NCBI GenBank assembly: GCA_035302405.1
Contig: DATGSR010000254.1
Coordinates: 1-19,635 of the forward strand
Source of the DNA: CALKWS01 sp035302405
GTDB taxonomy: Bacteria > Actinomycetota > Actinomycetes > Actinomycetales > Beutenbergiaceae
DNA: 19,635 bases
Direction of reading: 5' to 3'
Shown: positions 13,437 through 19,635 of the stretch, piece by piece
Layout of the letters: each line of letters begins with the position of its first letter
Numbering within the stretch: position 1 is the first letter of the stretch
Translations under genes and position numbers: made by a program
The notes under the pieces: generated by a model
What the model was told of the DNA's origin: nothing
The model's input: the letters and a program-made list of their open reading frames with translations, nothing else
Databases searched by the model: none

Positions 13437-14262
13437 CGGGGTGCACCCGCCGGAGGAAATCGAGCACGGCTTTCCCTGTGGTCACGGGCTGCTGCGCCTG
13501 TGGGTAGTGACCGGCGTCGTCGATCATCGCGACCTCCCCGCCAAGCGTGGTCCCGATCCACCCGGCTTCGGCCTCAGGATCCTTGAAGTCCGGGTCTTCG
13601 CGGCCCATCACCACCAGCGCTGGTGCCCGGACGGAGCCAAGTACCCGTTCGGCCGGTTCGTGATCGGTGCGAGTGGTGCGACGAAATGCCTTGGCATGAC
13701 CGGGACGGCGCATCGCGGCTTTGATGCGGCCGCGGTACTCCTGGAAGTCCTCGGGCTTGCGGCCGCGATATAACGTCGGCAAGTAGGCGTTCCACATCGC
13801 TGTTGCCCACGGCCCGCCCATCAGTACCCGGAGCAGTACGCGCTGGCCGGCGGAGGCCTGCGGTTTGCGCACGAACGGCCCGACGAGCACCAGCGCAGTG
13901 ATCAACTCCGGGCGCTCGGCCGCCGCGATCACACCCGCCCCGGCTGCCATGGAGTTCCCTACCACGATCGCCGGTGAATCCAGATGATCGAGCAGCGCCG
14001 TCAGGTCCGAGGCCGTCTCCACGTCACCGTAGGAGGCGAAACTCGCCGAACTCTCACCATGCCCCCGCAGATCCGCCGTTGCGACCCGGTACCCAGCGGC
14101 CGCCACCCGCGGGGCAAGGAACCGGTAGGTCGCCCGCAGGTCACCCATGCCGGGCAGCATCACCACCAAGGGCCCCTCGCCACGAACGTCGTAGGCGATG
14201 CTGCCCCCGGGCACGGAGAGGAACTGGGTCGACGGTGTTATGTCCGCCATGTCGCGCTGCAT
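13429..14262 (-). CDS. Alpha/beta-fold hydrolase
   Basis: The 277-residue protein shows the full alpha/beta-hydrolase pattern: oxyanion segment VVMLPGMGD (33-41), DLRGHGES (64-71), nucleophile elbow GNSMA (102-106, Ser104), an acid candidate in GREDPDF (Asp223 or Asp225) and the catalytic histidine in DDAGHYPQAQQP (His252). The elbow ends in Ala rather than Gly, a tolerated variant. Substrate class (esterase, epoxide hydrolase or other) is not resolvable. ATG 14262 is chosen because TTGACA (14297-14292) and CACCAT (14274-14269) put the start of transcription at about the A of this ATG, and no Shine-Dalgarno is present; ATG 14250 is the alternative. TetR follows with an eight-base overlap. Confidence 0.88.
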   Translation of the reverse strand: MQRDMADITPSTQFLSVPGGSIAYDVRGEGPLVVMLPGMGDLRATYRFLAPRVAAAGYRVATADLRGHGESSASFASYGDVETASDLTALLDHLDSPAIVVGNSMAAGAGVIAAAERPELITALVLVGPFVRKPQASAGQRVLLRVLMGGPWATAMWNAYLPTLYRGRKPEDFQEYRGRIKAAMRRPGHAKAFRRTTRTDHEPAERVLGSVRAPALVVMGREDPDFKDPEAEAGWIGTTLGGEVAMIDDAGHYPQAQQPVTTGKAVLDFLRRVHPVG

Positions 14263-14265
14263 GTG

Positions 14266-14301
14266 GCTATGGTGATTAGCCTAGCCGCTAATGTCAATAG
14301 C
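14266..14301 (-). promoter_or_regulatory. Palindromic operator overlapping the hydrolase-tetR promoter
   Basis: Two inverted repeats share one centre at 14283.5: ATTAGC (14275-14280)/GCTAAT (14287-14292) and, outside it, GCTAT (14266-14270)/ATAGC (14297-14301). Across the 36 bp, 12 of 18 half-site positions are symmetric. On the minus strand a perfect -35 TTGACA (14297-14292) and a CACCAT -10 at 17-base spacing lie inside it, so a bound repressor would block polymerase. The adjacent TetR protein is the obvious candidate for autoregulation. Confidence 0.75.
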
Positions 14302-14573
14302 GGGACTGTGGTTGGTGTGCCAGCCCGCGTGTGAATTGCCTGGGTAGCGTGCGCTGGGAAGCTGGCAGCCACGCTGCTACGTCATCCACCCTGCCGGAGG
14401 TAAGATTCGTTGCGGTGACAACGTTTCAGTAACGGTGTGCAACAAGATTTGCCGACCTGAACGTCCCAGTCCTCTCGCAGGACTAAAGTCACCCCTACAC
14501 CGCCGTCAACGGCCCGACGATGGTAGAACCCATTCCGCCGGCCATCGGCCATACAGGACCAGGAGAGACAAGC
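14302..14573 (+). promoter_or_regulatory. Upstream region of the nucleoside transporter operon
   Basis: No gene is supported here. Structures seen are a long-range inverted pair GTTGC (14409-14413)/GCAAC (14439-14443) enclosing CGGTG direct repeats and an AACGTT core, and a perfect 6-bp inverted repeat AGTCCT (14468-14473)/AGGACT (14479-14484). TAAAGT (14484-14489) is a possible -10 without a clear -35. The promoter of the transporter operon should be in this stretch, and the repeats are candidate regulator sites. Confidence 0.4.
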
Positions 14574-15677
14574 GTGAAGAAGACTATCTATGTGACCGCA
14601 CTTGCGGCCGTCACCGCGCTGACCCTTGCCGCATGCGGCGACGCGCCGGATGAATCGACCGAGCCCGCCGACGACACGGCCACGGAGGAAACCGAGGAGA
14701 ACGGCGACACCGGCGCCGCCGAAGAGGTGGACTTCCGTGCCTGCCTCATCTCCGACCAGGGCGGATGGGAGGACCAGTCCTTCAACCAGTCCGCGATGGA
14801 AGGCGCCCAGATGGCCGAGGCCGAACTGGGCATCGACTTGGGTTCTGCCGAATCTCAGAGCGACGCCGACTTCGGCCCCAACGTGGACTCCATGGTCCAA
14901 CAGGGCTGCAACATCACCATCGGCGTCGGCTTCCTGCTCGAGGACCACATCGCTGAAGCCGCCCAGGCCAACCCGGACCTGGACTTCGGGCTCGTTGACG
15001 CGGCATTCGCCGAAGAACTCGACAACGCCAAGCCGATCATCTTCAACACCGCGGAAGCGGCCTTCCTGGCCGGCTACCTCGCCGCAGGGATGACCGAGAC
15101 CGGCACGGTCGCGACCTTCGGAGGCCTGCCCATCCCGTCGGTGAGCATCTTCATGGACGGCTTCGTGGACGGCGTCGAGCACTACAACACCGAGAACGGC
15201 GCCGACGTGACGGCGTTGGGCTGGGACAAGGAAGCCCAGGACGGCACCTTCTCCGGTGACTTCGAGGACCAGGGCCAGGGCCAAGCGCTGACCAACGAGT
15301 TCATCGCCCAGGGCGCGGACATCGTCATGCCTGTTGCCGGCCCGGTGGGCCTGGGGGCCGCCGCTGCCGCGGAGAACGCCGGTGAGGACGTGTGGATCGT
15401 GGGGGTCGACTCCGACTGGACCCAGTCCACCGACTACGCCGACATCGTGCTCGGATCGGTGGTCAAGGAGATCGGGGCCGGTGTGTTCGAGGCCATCGAG
15501 TTGAGCCTGCAGGACAACTTCTCCAGTGAGCCCTACATCGGGGACCTGGCCAACGAGGGTGTGAGCCTGGCCTACGGCACCGCCGATGTGCCGCAGGAGT
15601 TGCAGGACGAGATCTCCGCGTTGCAGGAGCAGATTGCCTCCGGCGAACTCGAGGTCGAAACCCCCAACGCACCCTGA
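14574..15677 (+). CDS. BMP/PnrA-family nucleoside-binding lipoprotein
   Basis: This is the substrate-binding lipoprotein of an ABC importer, anchored outside the membrane. The 367-residue precursor has a lipoprotein signal peptide (MKKTIYVTALAAVTALTLAA) with lipobox LAAC and lipidated Cys21, then a very acidic spacer (about 22-50). The periplasmic-binding fold shows DQGGWEDQSFNQSAMEG from residue 63, IIFNTAEAAFLAGYLAAG, FGGLPIPSVSIFMDGFVDG and IVGVDSDW. These match PnrA/BmpA proteins, which bind purine nucleosides. The GTG start is chosen for AGGAG (14561-14565) upstream and the proper signal peptide; ATG 14520 would add a non-signal extension. Two hairpins separate it from the ATPase gene. 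Confidence 0.93.
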   Translation: MKKTIYVTALAAVTALTLAACGDAPDESTEPADDTATEETEENGDTGAAEEVDFRACLISDQGGWEDQSFNQSAMEGAQMAEAELGIDLGSAESQSDADFGPNVDSMVQQGCNITIGVGFLLEDHIAEAAQANPDLDFGLVDAAFAEELDNAKPIIFNTAEAAFLAGYLAAGMTETGTVATFGGLPIPSVSIFMDGFVDGVEHYNTENGADVTALGWDKEAQDGTFSGDFEDQGQGQALTNEFIAQGADIVMPVAGPVGLGAAAAAENAGEDVWIVGVDSDWTQSTDYADIVLGSVVKEIGAGVFEAIELSLQDNFSSEPYIGDLANEGVSLAYGTADVPQELQDEISALQEQIASGELEVETPNAP

Positions 15678-15695
15678 CCCACGGGTGAACGAGGA

Positions 15696-15728
15696 CGACG
15701 GCCCGGTCCGTAGCGGGCCGGGCCGTCG
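15696..15728 (+). terminator. Strong GC hairpin after the binding-protein gene
   Basis: A perfect 11-bp stem, CGACGGCCCGG (15696-15706) with CCGGGCCGTCG (15718-15728), closes an 11-base loop. No T-run follows, so it is probably a partial terminator or mRNA 3'-end stabiliser that lets the lipoprotein be made in excess over the membrane components. Confidence 0.7.
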
Positions 15729-15762
15729 CCTTGGTGCCCGCGTCCGTGCGGGAAACGTCCGT

Positions 15763-15800
15763 GCGGGACTACCTGTGCCGGATGCGCCGGTTAGTCCCGC
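15763..15800 (+). terminator. Second hairpin before the ABC ATPase gene
   Basis: GCGGGACTA (15763-15771) pairs perfectly with TAGTCCCGC (15792-15800) over 20 bases that can form an inner CCGG/CCGG stem. A 12-base direct repeat, GTCCGTGCGGGA, runs into its 5' arm. No T-run follows. It acts in series with the 15696 hairpin, as an attenuator or an RNase barrier. Confidence 0.55.
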
Positions 15801-15842
15801 CCCAGCCGCCACCGCCGGTGGCCCGACCGATGGAGCCGATTT

Positions 15843-17432
15843 GTGAGACTCGAGCTTCGAGGTATCACCAAACGCTTCGGGTCCCTCGTTGCCAACGACA
15901 GCATCGACCTCGTCGTTGAGCCGGGGGAGATCCATGCCCTGCTCGGTGAGAACGGAGCGGGCAAGAGCACCCTGATGAACGTGCTCTACGGGCTATACGA
16001 GCCCGACGACGGTCAAATCCTGCTGAACGACCATCCGGTGACGTTCGACGGGCCCGGTGATGCGGTGGCCGCAGGTATCGGCATGGTGCACCAACACTTC
16101 ATGCTGGTGCCCATCTTCACCGTCGCCGAGTCGGTGGCATTGGGTTATGAACCTACCGGGAGCCTCCTGGGGCGGCTCCTTGGCATCATCGACCGGCGCA
16201 AGGCGCGCAAGCGGGTCGTGGAGATCTCCGATCGTTTCGGGTTCGACGTCGATCCCGACGCGGTCATCGAGGACCTGCCGGTGGGTGTGCAACAGCGGGT
16301 GGAGATCATCAAAGCGCTCTCCCGGGACGCCGAGATCCTCATCCTGGATGAGCCCACCGCCGTGCTCACGCCCCAGGAAACCGACGAGTTGATCGACATC
16401 ATGCGCCAACTCAAGGCGAACGGCACTTCGATCGTGTTCATCACGCACAAGCTGCGCGAAGTGCGCGCGATCGCGGACTCCATCACGGTGATCCGGCGCG
16501 GCCAGGTCGTCGGGGAGGCGACGCCGGAAACCTCGGAAACCGAACTGGCCTCCCTCATGGTGGGGCGCAGCGTCAGCATGGCGGTGGATAAATCCCCCGC
16601 CGAGCCCGGCGAAGAAGGATTGTCGGTTTCTGAACTGACGGTCCTGGATGCCCAGAACAACGTGGTGCTGGACCACATCGACCTGACCGTGCGCCGGGGG
16701 GAGATCCTCGCGGTGGCCGGAGTGCAGGGTAACGGCCAGACCGAGTTGACCGAGGCCATCCTCGGGCTTGCCGAACCGCTGCAAGGATCGATCACCCTGG
16801 ACGGCGAGGAACTGACCGGCCGTAGCGTGAAGAGCCGACTCCGGGCCGGGGTGGGATTCATCCCGGAGGACCGCTCAACCAGCGGTGTGATCTCTACGTT
16901 CACCGTGGCGGAGAACTTCATCCTCGACCTGTATGACACCGAGCCGTTCGCCGCCGCCGGCACGCTGCGCCCGCAGGTGATCGAACGCAACGCCCGCCAC
17001 CGCGCGGAGCAATACGACGTGCGGCTGCGAGACGTGAACGACCCGATCTCCACGTTGTCGGGTGGAAACCAACAGAAGGTGGTAGTGGCGCGGGAGATGT
17101 CCCGGCCGCTGCGCGTGCTGGTCGCCTCCCAACCCACCCGCGGAGTGGACGTGGGTTCGGTGGAGTTCATCCATGAACAGATCGTGGCCGAACGGGACAA
17201 CGGCACCCCGGTGCTGCTGGTCTCCTCCGAACTGGATGAGGCGATGAACCTGGGTGACCGGATCGCCGTGATGTATCGCGGCACCATCGTCGGCATCGTG
17301 CCCGGGGATACCGATCGGGACGTGCTCGGTCTGATGATGGCCGGTGTACCGCTGGAAGAGGCGCAGGAGCAGGCAGCCGTGCACCGCACCGCCCTGGCGG
17401 CGGCCGATGACCAGAGTGAGGAGGCGCCGTGA
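15843..17432 (+). CDS. ABC transporter ATP-binding protein, two ABC domains (nucleoside importer)
   Basis: The 529-residue protein energises uptake through the two permeases encoded next. Domain 1 has Walker A GENGAGKST (35-43), Q-loop HQH (83-85), a degenerate signature LPVGVQQ (145-151), Walker B ILILDEPTA (165-173) and switch His202. Domain 2 has GVQGNGQTE (293-301), lacking the Walker A lysine, a good signature LSGGNQQ (405-411) and VLVASQPTRG (425-434), where the Walker B Asp-Glu is replaced by Ser-Gln. This asymmetric pairing, with domain 1 ATP site plus domain 2 signature, is typical of the nucleoside and sugar importers of this family, and only one composite site is expected to hydrolyse ATP. 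The GTG start has GGAG (15832-15835) seven bases upstream. Its stop overlaps the next gene. Confidence 0.94.
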   Translation: MRLELRGITKRFGSLVANDSIDLVVEPGEIHALLGENGAGKSTLMNVLYGLYEPDDGQILLNDHPVTFDGPGDAVAAGIGMVHQHFMLVPIFTVAESVALGYEPTGSLLGRLLGIIDRRKARKRVVEISDRFGFDVDPDAVIEDLPVGVQQRVEIIKALSRDAEILILDEPTAVLTPQETDELIDIMRQLKANGTSIVFITHKLREVRAIADSITVIRRGQVVGEATPETSETELASLMVGRSVSMAVDKSPAEPGEEGLSVSELTVLDAQNNVVLDHIDLTVRRGEILAVAGVQGNGQTELTEAILGLAEPLQGSITLDGEELTGRSVKSRLRAGVGFIPEDRSTSGVISTFTVAENFILDLYDTEPFAAAGTLRPQVIERNARHRAEQYDVRLRDVNDPISTLSGGNQQKVVVAREMSRPLRVLVASQPTRGVDVGSVEFIHEQIVAERDNGTPVLLVSSELDEAMNLGDRIAVMYRGTIVGIVPGDTDRDVLGLMMAGVPLEEAQEQAAVHRTALAAADDQSEEAP

Positions 17433-18730
17433 GCGAGGATGAAACCCGGGGCAGCGCCGGCGCAGCGCCCGCCACACCGTCGCAGGCGGGGGAGTCCGTG
17501 AATCGGCAGCGCCCAGGGAGCTCCGGGCCCAGCCGCACTGGTCAGTTCGTGCGCGACCTGCTGTCCGGTAACTGGTTGGTGACGTTGCTGGCGATCTTCG
17601 TCGCCCTGGTCCTCAGCGGGGTACTGATCGCCGGCGCCGACGCCAGGGTGCAGGACACCGCGGCCTACTTCTTTGCTCGTCCGACCGACATGCTCGGTGC
17701 GGCCTGGGATGCGGTGAGTACCTCCTACACCGCCTTGTTCCGTGGTTCGATCTTCGACTACCGGGCGGACTCGTTCGCCCGTGCCATCCGACCGTTGACC
17801 GAGACGATGGTGTTCTCGGTGCCGCTGGTGTTCACCGGGCTGGGCATCGCGCTCGCCTTCCGTGCCGGAATGTTCAACATCGGCGGGCAGGGGCAGATCA
17901 TCGCCGGTGCCATCGTGGGCGGGTACGTCGGCTTCGGAATGGATCTTCCCGTGGTGCTGCACCTGATCGTCGCCGTGCTCGGTGCGATGCTCGGTGGGGC
18001 GATCTACGGCGGAATCGCCGGTGTGCTGAAGGCCCGCACCGGTGCCAACGAGGTGATCGTCACGATCATGCTCAATAACATCGCGGTCTATCTGATCGCC
18101 TGGCTGTTGACCCAGTCGGCCTTCCAGCAGCCCGATTCCAACCTGCCGAGGTCGCCATACGTGGAATCCACGGCGTTGTATCCGACGCTGTTGGGCCCGC
18201 CGTTCCGGCTGCACCTGGGCTTCCTGCTCATGATCGCCGTCACCGCGGTGATCTGGTGGTTGATAGAACGCTCCACGTTCGGATTCGAGTTACGAGCAGT
18301 CGGCGCCAACCCCGAAGCAGCCCGCACCGCCGGCGTCTCGGTGAGCAAGGTCATCATCGTGGCGATGCTGGTAGCCGGCGCGCTCTCCGGGCTGGGGGGC
18401 TCCGCGCAAGTCCTTGGCACCGAAGGGCTGCTCACCGCCGGGGTAGCCGCCAGTTACGGTTTCGATGCGATCACCGTGGCATTGCTCGGCAGGGCCCGGG
18501 CCTGGGGGACGCTGGCTGCGGGATTGCTCTTCGGGGCGTTGAAGGCCGGGGGATTCCTCATGCAATCCACCACCCAAACGCCCATCGACATCATCTTGGT
18601 GATGCAGTCCATCATCGTGTTGTTGATCGCCGCACCCCCGCTGGTGCGGGCGATCTTCCGGCTCCCGGCGCCCCGGCCCGGGCGGCGTCAGCGTTCGGCT
18701 CTTGAGGCTCAGGAGGTGGCCGCGGCATGA
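17429..18730 (+). CDS. ABC transporter permease (nucleoside importer, subunit 1)
   Basis: This is an integral membrane subunit of the BPD_transp_2 family. The 433-residue protein has a polar, probably disordered N-terminal tail of about 45 residues, a first helix (NWLVTLLAIFVALVLSGVLI), then an external loop and a core of about eight helices. Family landmarks are FRAGMFNIGGQGQIIAGAIVG, a cytoplasmic coupling segment ANEVIVTIMLNNIAVYL, GFELRAVGANPEAARTAGV and GFDAITVALLGR. Start GTG 17429 overlaps the ATPase stop and has GAGGAGG (17418-17424) four bases upstream. Its stop overlaps the next ATG as ATGA, so ATPase and both permeases are translationally coupled for fixed stoichiometry. Confidence 0.94.
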   Translation: MSEDETRGSAGAAPATPSQAGESVNRQRPGSSGPSRTGQFVRDLLSGNWLVTLLAIFVALVLSGVLIAGADARVQDTAAYFFARPTDMLGAAWDAVSTSYTALFRGSIFDYRADSFARAIRPLTETMVFSVPLVFTGLGIALAFRAGMFNIGGQGQIIAGAIVGGYVGFGMDLPVVLHLIVAVLGAMLGGAIYGGIAGVLKARTGANEVIVTIMLNNIAVYLIAWLLTQSAFQQPDSNLPRSPYVESTALYPTLLGPPFRLHLGFLLMIAVTAVIWWLIERSTFGFELRAVGANPEAARTAGVSVSKVIIVAMLVAGALSGLGGSAQVLGTEGLLTAGVAASYGFDAITVALLGRARAWGTLAAGLLFGALKAGGFLMQSTTQTPIDIILVMQSIIVLLIAAPPLVRAIFRLPAPRPGRRQRSALEAQEVAAA

Positions 18731-19635
18731 CCCAGGCAACGACGACCCACCGCACCGACTCCGGTCAGGAGATCGTGCCGCCGATCAAGTGGCGCGCCCC
18801 CGGTGCGATGCTCCTGTTCACCCTGATCTCGCTCTTCGGGTTCGTCCTGTTCACCGAGTCCGGCACGGTCACCACCTTCCGCACCGCCACCGGTGGGGAG
18901 GTGGCCGAGATCCCCAACACCGCGGTTCCCACGGTCCCGGCGCTCTGGCTGCTCACCGTGGCGATGGCGGCGCTGACCGCCTACGCCACCATGCGGGCGG
19001 TGCGGCGCGAACCGGTGGGCTGGTGGCCACCGGCGATCTTCGGTGCGGTCTTCATCATCGCGTTCCTCACCTGGGTCGGGGCCGGTGCGACCATCCCGTT
19101 GACGTCGTTGCTCGTGGGCGGGCTGGCGCTGTCGGTACCGCTGATCTTCGGCGCCCTGTCCGGCGTGATGTGTGAGCGCACCGGCGTGATCAACATCGCC
19201 ATCGAGGGGCAACTGCTCGGCGGGGCGTTCATGGCGGCGGTGGTCGCCTCGATCGTGGGGAATCCCTACGTCGGTGTCCTCGCCGCCCCGATCGCCGGCG
19301 CCCTGGTGGGCCTGCTGCTGGTGTTCTTCAGCGTGAAGTACTGGGTGGACCAGATCATCGTCGGCGTGGTGCTCAACGTGCTGGTGCTGGGCCTGACCAC
19401 GTTCTTCTTCTCCACCGTCCTCACCGAGAACCCGGAACTGAACCAGCGGTTCCGCCTGCCCCCGCTCCCGATCCCGTTCCTGTCCGACCTGCCGATCATC
19501 GGGCCGGTGCTGTTCAACCAGAACATCCTGGTGTACCTGATGTACGCAGCGATCATCCTGCTGCAGGTCCTGCTGTTCCGCAGTAGATGGGGGCTGCGCG
19601 TACGGTCGGTGGGCGAGCACCCGAAGGCCGCGGAC
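18727..19635 (+). CDS. ABC transporter permease (nucleoside importer, subunit 2), 3' end beyond window
   Basis: This is the second BPD_transp_2 permease, 303 codons visible with no stop, continuing past the window. It has a first helix near residues 25-43, a second near 70-88, a third near 103-118, and the family core from about 125: GVMCERTGVINIAIEGQLLGGAF, the coupling segment WVDQIIVGVVLNVLVLGL, and GLRVRSVGEHPKAAD at the window end, the equivalent of the RAVGANPEAAR motif in subunit 1. About 100 residues before the core add extra helices compared with the minimal permease. ATG 18727 overlaps the preceding stop. In related bacteria nucleoside-salvage genes often follow. Confidence 0.93.
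   Translation, partial: MTQATTTHRTDSGQEIVPPIKWRAPGAMLLFTLISLFGFVLFTESGTVTTFRTATGGEVAEIPNTAVPTVPALWLLTVAMAALTAYATMRAVRREPVGWWPPAIFGAVFIIAFLTWVGAGATIPLTSLLVGGLALSVPLIFGALSGVMCERTGVINIAIEGQLLGGAFMAAVVASIVGNPYVGVLAAPIAGALVGLLLVFFSVKYWVDQIIVGVVLNVLVLGLTTFFFSTVLTENPELNQRFRLPPLPIPFLSDLPIIGPVLFNQNILVYLMYAAIILLQVLLFRSRWGLRVRSVGEHPKAAD

Noticed and set aside
14410..14435. LacI-family operator with AACGTT core
   Set aside because: TGACAACGTTTCA is one base off perfect symmetry and no LacI-type gene is nearby; it is kept only as part of the repeat cluster.
14382..15935. 517-codon minus-strand ORF
   Set aside because: It lies opposite the BMP lipoprotein gene and spans its hairpins; it has no domain and no plausible ribosome site.
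16145..18214. 689-codon minus-strand ORF
   Set aside because: It is a shadow of the ABC ATPase and permease genes, which have full family motifs on the plus strand; its translation is Ser/Arg/Thr-rich with no recognisable domain.

Overview
The window is chromosomal DNA of a high-GC Gram-positive bacterium (Actinomycetota). The evidence is strong G/C bias at third codon positions, frequent GTG and TTG starts, an actinobacterial SAM-IV-type riboswitch followed by a Cys-rich leader peptide, and the core gene order rplU-rpmA-obg-proB-proA-nadD-rsfS. The order and the small membrane protein before nadD suggest a Micrococcales-like or Propionibacteriales-like lineage; genus cannot be fixed from sequence alone. 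Nothing looks like a transposon, prophage or CRISPR array.

Layout. (1) 1-1950, minus strand: a large unrecognised membrane protein gene, open from its ATG to the window edge and divergent from rplU. (2) 2089-4505: promoter, rplU, rpmA, a strong terminator, then obg with a TTG start. (3) 4537-8623: proB and proA, the first two proline-biosynthesis enzymes, separated by a sulfur-type regulatory unit. That unit has a sigma-A promoter, a SAM-IV-like riboswitch, a 27-residue leader peptide with 4 Cys and 5 Met, a hairpin-rich segment, and a diverged luciferase-like flavin monooxygenase of the NtaA/SnaA/DszA type. (4) 8814-12632: a 53-aa membrane protein, nadD, a 607-aa low-complexity single-pass membrane protein, rsfS and a histidine phosphatase, mostly overlapping or closely spaced. 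(5) 12660-12735: tRNA-Ala(GGC) with encoded CCA. (6) 12837-14262, minus strand: an alpha/beta hydrolase and an overlapping TetR regulator, preceded by a two-layer palindrome that covers the promoter. (7) 14574-19635: a nucleoside-type BMP/PnrA lipoprotein, two tandem GC hairpins, a double-domain ABC ATPase and two permeases, the last cut by the window end.

How the parts work together. Regions 2 to 4 are housekeeping: ribosome parts and assembly or silencing factors (L21, L27, Obg, RsfS), NAD synthesis and proline synthesis. Region 7 is one uptake system, with the lipoprotein capturing a (probably purine) nucleoside outside the membrane. The most distinctive part is the sulfur-control leader between proB and proA: SAM and probably cysteine supply would set expression of the monooxygenase. 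No terminator is visible before proA, so proA may be partly co-transcribed.
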